A DNA stretch of 64,000 nt from Isoetes taiwanensis (taxonomy: Eukaryota > Streptophyta > Lycopodiopsida > Isoetales > Isoetaceae). The stretch spans positions 186,001 to 250,000 of the forward strand of contig JAJEKV010000304.1 of assembly GCA_021234155.1 (NCBI GenBank), written 5' to 3'. This document shows, piece after piece, positions 1-10,951 of the stretch. The notes beneath the pieces were generated by a model that did not search any database, was not told the DNA's origin, and saw only the letters and a program-made list of their open reading frames with translations. How positions within the stretch are numbered: the first letter of the stretch is position 1; every line of letters begins with the position of its first letter. Both the position numbers and the translations under genes were made by a program.

Positions 1-406
1 GCAAAGCAACACTTTCGTCAAAATATTTTGTGAATCTCCACTTTTGTATGCCATTACAACTGCCATGCATAGCATTCTTGTGAGCACAGAACATCTCAAT
101 CCTGCTATCTTCAATGGATTCATGCAACAAAAACATTAAGAATGATGAGTCAATATGCAACTAATTTGGAAAAAAAAAAAGTTTAGGTAAGCCTGCTAAA
201 CATCAGCAACATTACCTGTTACATTGAATAAAATTAGCTGTCCAAAAACCTCAGACTTGGCGGCCTCCACTCTGATTTTCCTATACAGGCATGCCACCAC
301 CGTCATTTAATAGGGAGATGGTTCGGATGCAAGAAAGATGTCATGTGATTTTAAAGCCCTACTCAGTCCGCCCACCAAAGAATGCTAAAATCTGTTAAAT
401 GGAATT

Positions 407-598
407 TTACTTCATGCTTACCTCTGTAGATCTAGCTGCTTTACAAATGTTCACAACCAGAAGTCTCGTAATGGCGAATACAGGACCATTGAACACAAAG
501 TAGAATGCATCGCCATGTTTCTCTGTATAACGCCACCTGAAGAGGAATGACGAAGGAAACAAGGCATGGATAAACCTGTTGTACCCTAATTCTTCCAA
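407..598 (-). other. possible exon of an unrecognised gene
   Basis: A short minus-strand open frame of 63 residues with a hydrophobic stretch (around FYFVFNGPVFAITRLLVV). It ends at a good splice-donor sequence (GAG followed by GTAAGC, near position 419). Acceptor-like pyrimidine-AG sites lie upstream near 551 and 588. It could therefore be one internal exon of a membrane-protein gene. I do not recognise the family. A TLC-type membrane protein crossed my mind, but the similarity is too thin to name it. No neighbouring exon is visible within the window. Confidence 0.2.
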
Positions 599-787
599 AA
601 GAAAAATGCTATTTGGAATCGACGCACCTGGTTATTATACTCCATAAATATTGAAGCGAACTGGAATGAACAACAAAGACTATCTATTAGGAAGCACTGT
701 ACTCGTCGGAATAATGGGGATCGCGGAGAATTTCCTTCACTTTCTAATTTTCCCAACCGTAGATGCGAAAATACACAGATCTAACGG

Positions 788-998
788 CTGCTAATCAATT
801 TGGCCTATGTGAATCGCATCAATTTGTGCACCTCGGGTTAGGAAGGAAGAAGGAAGGAAGAAATTTTTAACGTCCGCGGAACCCAATCGGGTTATGGGAG
901 GCAACCCTGCTAACAATTTGGCCTATGTGGCATGACACGTGGCATATCTAGAATCGCAACAATTTGTGCACCTCGGGTTAGGCAACCCTGGTAAACAA
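788..998. repeat. tandem duplication of a 55-85 bp unit
   Basis: The phrase AATTTGGCCTATGTG followed by CAATTTGTGCACCTCGGG and GCAACCCTG occurs twice, at about 788-909 and 907-998. The first copy is interrupted after CGGGTTAGG by about 60 bp of LINE 3' sequence; the second copy runs straight on into CAACCCTGG. The second copy has about 25 bp extra (around GGCATGACACGTGGC). Confidence 0.7.
841..900 (-). mobile_element. short LINE 3'-end insertion with (TTCCT)n-like tail
   Basis: Read on the minus strand this is a conserved LINE 3' terminus ending in CCGCGGACGTTAAAAA, followed by a short purine/pyrimidine repeat tail. The same block (AACGTCC-R-CGGA on the complementary strand) precedes the pentanucleotide tail of the LINE at 12941-13425, and a shorter match precedes the tail near 34065. 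Only about 60 bp were inserted, so this is an extremely 5'-truncated copy. The uninterrupted second copy of the host repeat shows the empty site. Confidence 0.6.
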
Positions 999-2039
999 AA
1001 AAATAGGTGGACTAAAAATCAAACAAAGAGGCCGCAGATAGGGTTAATATTTTTCAAACAAAGAATAAGGTGGGGTGCCCAGTGTTGGCTCACTTTGTTG
1101 CATTCAATCTAGAAACTTGACCTCCTCTTCGAATCTTCCAATAAAAAAGATATCACCATGTGCCCCAAGTCCAGACCTATCTAGCAATATAATTCATGCA
1201 AGTAATTGAGTTACCTGGTGAGAGTAGTACCCCATTATAGTTGGGGGGGTCAGGGCCCCCAATTGGTGATAGTGGTCACGAGTTGGACCACTTAGTTAGT
1301 GCTGCCCAAGAGTCCAAGATGGTGCACATATAAACTCAGATTGGATATATGAGAACAATACTTTAGCTTACCTCAAACAATGATTTGGCCTTGGTTACAA
1401 TTCATCGTTTTCCGTAATTGCACACAATAAGGATGCATGCATCAGCTCCAAACCCCGCCGAAATTGTTAAAGGGGACTGAAGGAATTGAACCTTCATGAC
1501 ATTTTCATGTCATTTCCATTGCCCCCCTACAGCAAACCATGCACACTATTAGTATGGAAGAGCAAGGATTCAGGGACACTTGTTTATAAGTTGTCTCCAC
1601 AATCCTGCTCTCCAAATAAATTAGGTTGCAGAATGAAATAAGGTGAAGGCGCTTACCTTTGGAAAATGCAAAGCAGCAGCAAAGAGTATTCACTCCCTGT
1701 ATCCATAAATCTGTGGGTCAATAGAAGTCTTGGTTATTCAAACATGTAGATAAACTGAATGCCTTAGTAAAGAGCTACTTACATTTCCCAAAAGCAAAGT
1801 TTGCAACTTGCTAAATTGCAACAGAGATCAGTCCCACATTGCGGCATATTGCACATACAACAAAATTTTCATTATACCAAGTAAATGTACAAAACTCAAT
1901 GCATATCCATGCATTGTAGTTAGTGGCATTACTGCCTCGCATATACAAAACTCAATGCCTTTATACATTGTAGTTAGTAGAAATAAAACTATGGACACAA
2001 AATTTTGCAACAACATTGTGCCTACGTGCTCATGCTAGT
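901..2039. other. no gene seen; one tRNA-like T-arm
   Basis: There is no supportable coding sequence. At about 1470-1487 the minus strand reads GAAGGTTCAATTCCTTC, which looks like a tRNA T-arm or B-box. It is followed by AGTCCCC but has no matching 5' acceptor strand, so it may be a SINE relic and not a tRNA gene. At 1880-1980 the words CAAAACTCAATGC and CATTGTAGTTAGT repeat with a period near 59 bp. Confidence 0.35.
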
Positions 2040-3410
2040 GCCATTGTAGAACACATTCAATGGCCTGCTCCTTCTTATCCCAAGTTCCTCTTCCTCACTA
2101 TCATCCACTTGCCCTTCCAAAGTGCAAGCAACATTCTCCATATCCATATGATGATCTTGACTATCTATAAAGCCTTCACTTGAAGGCTGAATAGAGCACC
2201 TTTGATCATCCCAAGAGAGCTCAACATTGCCCTCTTCACAAGGATCATCCTCAAGTGCTCTTGCACTTCAACAAACCTGTCCTCTTCAACCATGCACTGG
2301 TCATCCGTATAATCAATTGGGATAAAGCCTTTGCGCCTCAAAAGCTTAATTCTAGTCTTTGCTCTTGCCTCTCTAACAGTTTGAGACAATGGTTTGGGAG
2401 GGCCAAAAAGTTCATGGCTAGTATATATGCACTTGCCCTCATTAGTAAACAACATGGATCTCCACCTTTTAGACTCCAATTCATAATTATTATCAAATTG
2501 TTTTTGATCTTCTTTTGCTGCCCTTGCTTCAACCTTACTAGCTAATGCATCAGCCTTTGCCTTTGCTTTTAGTATTTGTTGCCTCTTCTTTTATTCAAGA
2601 CTCTTTTTCCTCATTCTTTCTGTTTCTTCAGCCCTTTTCTTATGCTCTAGCTTGGCAGCAAGAACATCATCACTAGTCACAAGGAGCATTTGCTGCAGGG
2701 TTAATCCCAATGCCTTAGAATTCTTCCTCCTAATGGGCAATTTCAATGCTAGAACATGTGCAATAGATTGTTCCATTTGAATTGCAGCTTGCTCTACATC
2801 AAGAGGATCTTGATACCCATTTGGATTGCAGCTCGCAGTTGGGATAGGGATGCTAGATGGCAGGATTTCAGATGGAATGTTAGTTAGGATAGGCATGTTA
2901 ACAACTGCCTCCTCTTCAACTATTTCCTCTTCATCATCCCCAGACTCATGCACATCATTAGAGCCAGCATTAGCCATCCTATCAGCAATCTCTGTTGGCC
3001 TAACTTTCATGAAACTGAATGGCCAGATCCCTGTCTTCTCACACTAGAGCAGTGATCCATTGTCTATTTTTTGGGACATTTTGAAATACTTCTTGCTGCC
3101 CTCTTCTAGCAAGAATTCTCACACCTTTTTTTTCTCCAGCCATGATGTCAGTTTCATCACAATTCCAGATTCTATCAGGGGTCAGTTGTAGCTCTTCAAT
3201 AAGGTTTCTGAAGTTGGTATAGAAGGCAAGCAAGTTATGTGTATTCAATGCCTTTACTCTTTGGGTGTCTATAGATGATTGTAAAAGGCCCTCAAAAAAA
3301 GGTCCCAAAATAGGATGCCATCTTCCCAAGAATGATGGGTCTATGATGGCATAGAACCATTGCATTGTATCTTTTGTATTTAGTTCATATTTCGTTTGTA
3401 CTTGCTTCAT
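2040..3410 (-). pseudogene. pogo/Tigger-type DDE transposase, internally deleted
   Basis: Read from 3410 downwards, the first segment (3410-3039) ends a helix-rich region with NCDETDIM, the first catalytic Asp block of the DDE_1 (pogo/Tigger/jerky) family, followed by KKGVRILARRG and KNRQWITA. Only a few bases later (about 3055-3047) the frame jumps to EKTGIWPFSF, which matches the end of the catalytic domain (typically GIxPF). The second and third acidic residues and everything between are therefore missing. The C-terminal tail follows in pieces (3010-2591, then 2590-2040) separated by a stop, with acidic stretches (DDEEEIVEEE) and a coiled, charged region (AKLEHKKRAEE). It cannot encode an active transposase. 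The N-terminal DNA-binding domain and terminal repeats were not found. Confidence 0.75.
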
Positions 3411-4067
3411 ATATTTTTTCTATTTATATTCTCTCGTATTTTCCATGTTCCTTACATCTTAATAATGTTTTGTATTCGCTTCCTAATTTTCCAACACTTG
3501 ATGAGAGCTAAGTTACTTTGGTGTTATGAGGCATGTATACCATATTTTTGTATTATATAAGAACGTTTTGATTATATTTGTATATTTGAGATGTTAATTC
3601 TTGTCTCTCAAGTGTCAATATAATGCATAAGAGAATCTAAAAAGGTGCAAAGTGATGAATTGCAATGATGTTGTGGTTGGGGAGGAGAAGATGTGCAGTG
3701 ACAGGTCTGCATGTATTTGGTGTAACAAATTACATGCATTCACACATCAATGTGTGTTTGTATTGTTTATAGATTATTCTCATGTTGATACAACTTACAT
3801 TAAAACATGGAGAGGTTTAAGAGCCAAAATTTTGGTAGTATAGATCTCTTTAGGTATGTTGGCATATGGGTCGGATTCAAATTGTCTAGCCTAAGGATGT
3901 TGTTACCAAATGTCGTGTTAAAACCATAGCTATATCTAGGGCATAGTAAACATCATGGTGCTATAAAAAACAACCGTTTTTTTTTTAAACTTTTTTTCAA
4001 ATTTGCCCTTGGTTCTAGACCAATAGGCAGGCAGATTGATTGACGCCCTCGGGGCTGCTGCAAAAAG
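3411..4067. other. no gene seen
   Basis: AT-rich sequence probably belonging to, or flanking, the upstream part of the pogo element. One small plus-strand frame (3652-3843) has no recognisable features. Confidence 0.4.
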
Positions 4068-4679
4068 GTGCTTTGGGAGAAGCCGCTCCAGACGGACTAC
4101 AGAAGCTACGACCTTCTCATGTTTGATGCTAAATATAAGGAACACAAACGCTGGCTCCGCCAGATCACAGACCCGGCTCTATACCGCATTTTCCTTAAGA
4201 ATAATTGGCCAGATATATTGCGGCCCATCAACAGGAAATGTTCTTCCTCCTGGCGCGTCACCCTAGGACCGTCTAGCGAAGGATGCCCAGAAAACCAGTA
4301 CAACCTACAGAGAACATCACTTCCGAACAGTGGAGACAATACCTACAACAGCTTTGCGACATGCAGGAGCACAAGCAACGACAGCCCAGTGCTGGAAATC
4401 ACAGAGGCATTGCCCTCCCCTTTATGTTCCTGCATCATTGTCCTGTTATGTCCGTCTACCCTAAATTGCTCCCTATTGGGTTTCCCGAATTTCCACCCTA
4501 TGGCCTGTTCTTGGTTACCCGCATATTTGCGATCTTCTCCATATGTGGCGGCCCCCATATCGTCTCTACGCGGTCTACTCATCCAATCTAAGTGGCCACG
4601 TAATATCGGTAGGTCCAACTGTTGTTCGCGAGATATCCACTGTTTTCCTAGCCGCATCCGCCCTACAATACTGTCATAA
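4068..4679 (+). other. uncharacterised ORF region, possible retroelement gag
   Basis: A 203-residue plus-strand frame overlaps a second frame (4283-4591). The first has a charged N-terminal part (YKEHKRWLRQITDPALYRIF) and then becomes Ser/Cys/Pro-rich, which suggests a frame change. The second begins MPRKPVQPTENITSEQW followed by QYLQQLCDMQEHKQRQ, a glutamine-rich helix reminiscent of the start of retroelement capsid proteins. No zinc knuckle, protease or polymerase follows. A TATA-like CTATAAATA lies downstream at about 4849. I cannot assign a family; this may be noise in an old retroelement relic. Confidence 0.2.
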
Positions 4680-5049
4680 TACACGGATTCGGGATTTTTG
4701 AATTTCTCATGACCGTTGTATGTTCGTTATCGGATATGCCTGGGTTCCGCTTTCCCCGCCCTTCCTCGACCATAGCTCAAGCATTCGTGGTGTTGCGGAT
4801 CATGACGACCTATTTCTATTTTATTTTATCCTCCCCTCCTACTATAAATACTACGACTCGGATACTGAAACTCCCGGTTTACCAGAACTTATACTGTTCC
4901 TACAATTTCTAACATATTTTTGATAGAAATCGGGGCACTGTATGAGTTCCCGCTTTCCATCGACTAGTTCCCATAGCCTAATTGTAATAACGAAGATACG
5001 GAATGAGATACAAATCATATAATATTGGCCTGTGTGACGCTTTCTCTCC

Positions 5050-5079
5050 ATCCATCGCCATCGCCATCGCCATCGCCAT
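5050..5079. repeat. (CCATCG)n microsatellite
   Basis: About five copies of CCATCG in a row. On the minus strand it would encode an Arg-Trp repeat within a short frame that I do not consider a gene. Confidence 0.9.
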
Positions 5080-5770
5080 ACGTTAAATATAGATCCTAAT
5101 AACTGCATAGAATTTGCTGTACATATATGTATCATAGGGAAATAAGTTAAATAACAACGGTAATGTGAGGTAGCATGTTAATTAATCCTTCGCAAGGATG
5201 CAATTCCTTCCAAGGATAGCTATATGACCTCGGGGTCCTTATAAATATAAATAGAAAATAGAATTCAGATATACTTAAGTGCATCTTATGGATATACTTC
5301 CAAGGGTAATGCAGGACCCAAGGAAGAGAATAAGAAGCACATATAATTCTTGTGTATGATAATTAAAACCTTGTCTATGTAACAATAGGTCTAAATCAGG
5401 GTTATTGTTTAAATAATCGCGATCTAAAAGTCGTTAAATATTGCAAAGATTTAGAATAAATATAATTGTACTATCGGAAGTAATGTATCCGATACTATGA
5501 TAATGTTAATTCATAAATATTACCTTAGGGTAATTATGTTAATCACATGCATTAAAGGAGCCAAAGAAAAATCGCTCGTGCATGTCGATTTGTGTTTAGA
5601 TTAATTTCATGTGTAGTTAAGATTAATCTACGCATGCAACCTATGCCAGGTATGGGTTGCATGCATAATTACCGATGATGGGACCACTACGGTGATCTCT
5701 AGGACGTGGTGTAATGTCAATGCAGGCATGACCGCGGTTCTGCTTGGATGAGTGGAAGGTAGATTAAAAA

Positions 5771-5818
5771 GTCTACTTCCGTCCCACGGAAGTAGACGAC
5801 CTCGAGAGATAAGAGGTC
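5771..5818. repeat. two adjacent perfect hairpins
   Basis: GTCTACTTCCGT, a CCC loop, and its exact complement ACGGAAGTAGAC form a 12-bp stem at 5771-5797. Immediately after it, GACCTC (5798-5803) pairs with GAGGTC (5813-5818). No gene is near, so a terminator or small-RNA role is speculative. Confidence 0.8.
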
Positions 5819-6715
5819 ATTCAGGAATGCATTGATAGGAAAGCACCTCTAGTCAATGCCTACGGGGAGGACCCTATCCTTCACGCCCAAATACGGGAAG
5901 GACCCTATCCTCCACGTCTCAGGCAACTAAAGGTGTAGGCATGAGCATCATATAGGCATTATAGGGCGATGTCTCCACGGCCACGATGGAAGAAGCATCC
6001 TCTTCCTACGCCGGGAGATTAGTCATGCATTCATGTAGATAGATGGGGTGGTTCCCTTATAACCAACTTTACATTAATATTCTAGCGTGGTGTGAATCCA
6101 GGAGGCCAATGAGAACGAAGAACCGACGGGGAGCCGCACCACGAGCACTTGTATAGATAGTTCTAGAGTAGTTGTGATTTCTACCATTGAAACTAATCGC
6201 TTAAATCTTGTGTAAGCTAGTAAATATGCAATTATAGATATTGTAAAATTAATGCAGGATTTCAAGGTGCAAAGACTTGCAACACGAATTTTGTTATAAC
6301 GTGTTGCAAGGCATGAAGAGTATCTTGGAAGTGTAAATTTTGTATGAAATTGATAAACTTTGATAAACTTAAATGTTGTATTAAGTAAGGTTAGTAATTA
6401 CCTTGCGTTGATTAAGTTATGAAGTGATAAGTTAAGTGGATAATGGTCTTAAACATTACCTTAGAGCAACTCTAATAACTGTGTAACTATAATAATAATT
6501 GTATGCATCAAGTTGGGTGCAGGACAGGAAGATCCCAAGGTGGGGAGAACCTTGATGCTGCGGACAGCATCATTTTAAGGTGGGAAGAATGTGACGTTCC
6601 AAAGACAAAGATAACGGTCCTAAGATGTATATTGTTGTGCCACGCTGCATTACACGCCATCCCATTGACGGTAATGCCGACGATAGCCAAGCAAGTAGCC
6701 CTAGGGGCAACTTGC

Positions 6716-6749
6716 AAAGTGTGCACACATTTATCAATGTGCGCACTTT
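6716..6749. repeat. short inverted repeat
   Basis: AAAGTGTGCACA (6716-6727) and TGTGCGCACTTT (6738-6749) are complementary at 11 of 12 positions, with a 10-base loop. The word GCAAAGTGTGCACA recurs at about 7666 without its partner. Confidence 0.7.
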
Positions 6750-8058
6750 AGACCTCTAACCATTAAGTGGGCATACCAAGGGTCATGGAAACCCTAACCC
6801 TAACTAATAGCCTATGTAAGGCAACCAAACCCTAACTTTCCCCTTTTCGTCCACAGTCATTCCGAGCTCCGCTTTCAAGGCCCAAAGAGTCAATCCCACT
6901 CCCAAGATCCGGCCGAGCACTCTAGCTCGTTAGATTCCCTTTAGGACCGCATCCCCAAGCAAGACAAATGACATGGACGATTCGATCAAGAGGAGCAAGC
7001 CGAGGACCGGTATTTCGGTCAATTCAATAGCCTAATCCGCCTTCCGGGCATAGAGTTAGCATGTTTAGCCTATTGAATTGCCCATAGCAACCACATAGAA
7101 CCCCGGATATGAGCCCTAACTAAAGAACATAACTTCTATGATGTAGATTAGATATTATTCTTTAGTTACGTGGATAATGTGGATGGATGGATGATCTCGG
7201 TGGACTCATTGTATTGGGAAGGGGGTAGAGACCTACACCCTAGTAGTTGATGCTCCTAGCTAGCCTCTTTAGCACACCGTAGAATTCGCCTGCGGTACAA
7301 TAACCACACGATTGTGGGTGAAGGGGGCCGACCGGGCTTATAAGGAGGTTCGGTGTTCGACTCTTGAATCCATCCCCCGTGTGTAAAGTCTACCGGGATC
7401 ACTTGTGGACTAGGTCTAATGGCTTGCCACCGAGTGTGGGTAAGGCATGGGCTCGACACTCGTGGGGTGATGCGTCACTCTCCATTGGGTTCAAGTCGAA
7501 TAAGGGCAGTGGCCCTCTAGTCACCTTGAGTCAGCATGTAGATCTCTGGAGGGAGTGATCCCTACCTGCCCCATCGGGACTGGGGAGATGTAACCCAGAA
7601 TAGCCCCTCCTGGCTATGCATCCGTGCGGGCTATGGGCCAGTCCCAACACTCTTCAACCTACTCTGCAAAGTGTGCACAGGAGAGGCGGATGGAGTGGAC
7701 TACCCTAAGGCATGTTCTCATGCCAGCCAAATCCATTGCCATGAATTCTATCTGCAATGAACTCTGGGGACCCAAGCCGTCAGTCATTCCCTTGAGTCTG
7801 AGCCTTGGGTAGGATTCCCCATGTGATGTACTGATCTTTGTCTATGCAGATATGTGATGAGCCATCCTTCGAGATGGTTATGTGATGTTGATGTGGTATA
7901 CTGACATGTACATTTACGCTTCCGCAGCTAGGTATGCCCTGAGGAAGACAGGGTGAATGACCCCTTCATTCTTCCCACTGGAACTCATCAAGGTTGCAGT
8001 GATACGTGGAGGGCCCTGTATCAGTATGGAGCTGGTATGGGGGATGAACTCCTGTTTG

Positions 8059-8080
8059 TATACGGTGCGGGCACCGTATA
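8059..8080. repeat. perfect 22-bp palindrome
   Basis: TATACGGTGC, then GG, then GCACCGTATA: a 10-bp perfect stem with a two-base centre. It has no obvious context. Confidence 0.85.
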
Positions 8081-8550
8081 TGAGTAGGGGACATCACAAT
8101 ATTTCTTCAAGACGCCTTCATTGTAATAGGTTTTCATTGAGATTGCTGCAATAGACCTCCACAAACAAACTAACTTTGAAGTGGAAACTTCCAAACAAAC
8201 AACAAGAGCAATCTTCCCAATGTTTTTTTTTGCCATTTCATGCTCCTTTATATGCAGGTGGAAACAGAAAGCAGACATGAAGATGTCGATTCAGATCATC
8301 AACCCTCTCTATTTTGCAAACTAGCCTGATGGCGGCATTTGAGATGAGCATGTTGCGTATAGTCGGTATGCAACTCATGAAGGACCTCTAACTGCATTAA
8401 TTTTTACCTATAACTTCAACCTAAGTACCGTGTCTAAAGCTTGCAATCGTGTCGTTTATTTTTGTCGTTAATTTTTATTGTCCGTTATCAAGGCATGCAA
8501 TGTAAAAATATAATCGATGGTAGTGGTGTCTAGTTCTGAACGATGATAAT

Positions 8551-8943
8551 GGAAACCTCCCCAACTTTCCACGAAAACCTCCCTAGCTTTCCCTGGAAAC
8601 CTCTCCAACTTTCCCTGGAAACCTCCCCCATTTTCCTAGAAACCTCCCCACCTTTCCATGGAAACCTCTCCAACTTTCTGGGATGACCTGAGGAGGTTTC
8701 CAATTAAGAAAACGGGGAAAGTTTCCAAGGAAAGGTTGGGAGGTTTCCATAAAAATACAAAAAGAAGCCCCTCTCTAAATTTGCACGAAGACCAAGATTT
8801 GCCCTCCATGCATCTCGATCCTCATGTGTCTTAATGAGGAGGCGCCATCCCTCGGTGGTTGCCAAAATTAATTACTATATATTTCTTTTTTAATACTTTA
8901 TGGAAACCTCCCCGACTTTCCAAAGAAACTAGGGGAGGTTTCT
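8551..8943. repeat. 22-bp GGAAACCTCCCC minisatellite with inverted units
   Basis: Six direct units beginning GGAAACCTCCCC (or a one- to two-base variant) and continuing AACTTTCC start at about 8551, 8573, 8595, 8617, 8639 and 8660, so the period is 22 bp. They are followed at 8690-8750 by the same words on the opposite strand (GGAGGTTTCC, GGAAAGGTTGGGAGG). A further direct and inverted pair occurs at 8902-8943, so large fold-back structures are possible. The same 12-mer founds a different array at 24441. Confidence 0.9.
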
Positions 8944-10951
8944 ATAAAATGTCTATAAAAGCTCACAAATTTATCCTCGTAGAGAGCTATTTCTTCAATT
9001 GAATCATCCCACGAGTTATTTCTTCACCCATGAATCATCCGTTCCTTGTGATTCCCATCTACCAAATCATCTTTTATTCCTTTGATAATGCTATTTATCT
9101 CATGGATCTGGAGCATAACATGTATGGGGGAGTTGAAAATGATATCTCCCGGCCTCATTCTCAAGATCGACTGGCCGTGTCCTGCATGCACCTGGCCAAC
9201 GAGCAACCCAAGGTACCTCGGGATGCTTGTTTTTCTGGTGCTTGTGTGCACCATTCAACAAGAAATTCTTATAACTCTCTCCATGGTCGAGGGTGTGTGA
9301 ACAACCCTCGTAAACACAAAACCACCTATCCTCTGATCTAGTTGGCAACCCCGGCATGGTTGTCAATAACCATCTGATCCTCCAACAACGGTGGAGCACG
9401 TCCCTAAACCAATGAACTTGAAACCCCCTATCTATGCACCCTAAAACTAAGTAATGGATCTAGCTAACCTATATAGAGAGAACTCACCCGTCAAGTGCAA
9501 AGGTCCTAATCGGTGGAGATGGAGGTAGCAGCAGCGGTATCACTAGTAAGTATTAAAAGAAGGGACACAATGAAAAATTAAGATCAACCCTAATGAACTT
9601 CGCACTTGTATGGTAACCACATTTATGCATGAAACTATTTCTTTCTATTATGCATCAGTTTCAATGAATTTCAATGTTTTTTAATAGTTTGAACATGGTA
9701 CAATAGCAAGTACATAGCACACAATAGTGCACAACAAGAAAAAATTGAAACAAAATGCACTAACCATTGAAACAAAATCATACAAAAGACTATTCGGTTT
9801 TACAATATAACTTAGGGAAGGTTTCTCAAAAAAGTTCCTAAAAACAATGGAAATTCAATCTCAATCCAATTCAAACCAATTCAAAATCATAGAAAACACT
9901 ATTCATTGGATTGAGAAAAACACTATTCATTTGGGATTAACAAAATACTCTGGCAAAATAAACATAAACAGAAGAGCTTGTATTATTCTTATTCACAAAA
10001 TGGTATGAATTCGGAAACTTCTTTTGTATTGAAAATTTGAGAGGTTTCTCAAAAAGAATTCTCCCCAAATAACAAATCCAAATAAAAAATCCAGCATGAA
10101 GGCTCTTGAATAATCCTGTATTAATCTATTACAAATTGGATACAGAAGGCCATCTTTTTGCACAATGGCATTTTTTTTGCACAATGGCATGGAGAGTTTC
10201 TAGAAAGAAATAAAAGAAATCCAAATTGGAAGTCAAGGAGGTACCTTGATTTGAGGAGTCCATATGAACAGAAAATTGCTTGAAAACCTAAATGCTTGTT
10301 GTTGTTGCTCAATGCCTCTCAAAAATCATGCCCAAATCGCCCAAACAGATCCGAATTATTGGAAACCTTGCTTTTATTGTATGACCACGGACTGCCTTTA
10401 GTCTTTAGTGGTTTCTGCCTTTCAAAAAAATGGAAGATGGCGCTATAGCAGAGTGAAATGTTGAGAGAATAAAGTGAGATGACCAGCATGATTATGTAGA
10501 AGTGCAATATAAAAGAAATAAAAGAATACTTCTACTGCCAAGAACACTGGAACCATTCCCTGCAAAATAAATTGCAATTTAGGATCTACATTTGTTTTTT
10601 GTAGGTTTCTAATGTACATATATTCTTCTTACCCATCCGTTCGCAACCAGTTTCAAGACCTCTGCACCGGCTGTTAAGCCCAAGAGCTGTGCTACCCAGT
10701 ATAAAAATCAAGCCTTAGAATTGAATGGTGGTATCTTCATTTTTTGAAGGGCAACTTTTTAAAGTTGCCATTCATGTTGAAAGGCAATTTTGCCAAGATG
10801 CCATTCTTTTGAAGGTTAAATTTTTTCTTAGCCATTCATTAAAGCTGCAATAAACAAGCACATCTTCAATATAAAAGCAAAAACACTTCATCATATATAA
10901 TTCACACATAAAGCTTAAAGGCCTTCCTATTATGATTCAATAGCCCAAAGT
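8944..10951. other. no gene seen
   Basis: Several frames of about 100 codons overlap each other on both strands at 9024-9399, but none has motifs that I recognise and no codon bias favours one of them. The rest is AT-rich. At 10740-10850 there are small hairpin words (GCCATTCATGTTGAAAGGC) that recur in altered form at 19440-19590. Confidence 0.4.

Larger units (their letters stand above)
4680..8540. other. long stretch without recognisable genes
   Basis: No supportable coding sequence in about 3.9 kb. The small frames here have no motifs. The stretch does contain a hexanucleotide microsatellite (5050-5079), several perfect short inverted repeats (5771-5818, 6716-6749, 8059-8080) and a doubled phrase GGACCCTATCC at about 5868 and 5900. 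The part at 6500-8000 has the base texture of an LTR or retroelement leader, but I found no TG...CA ends, PBS or PPT to support that. Confidence 0.4.

Noticed and set aside
1808-2038. Overlapping 76- and 62-codon frames on opposite strands
   Set aside because: They fall on a local 59-bp repeat and carry no motif.
8551-8680. Regular 22-bp repeats as a CRISPR array
   Set aside because: Repeats are contiguous without unique spacers, there are no cas genes, and the context is a plant nuclear genome.
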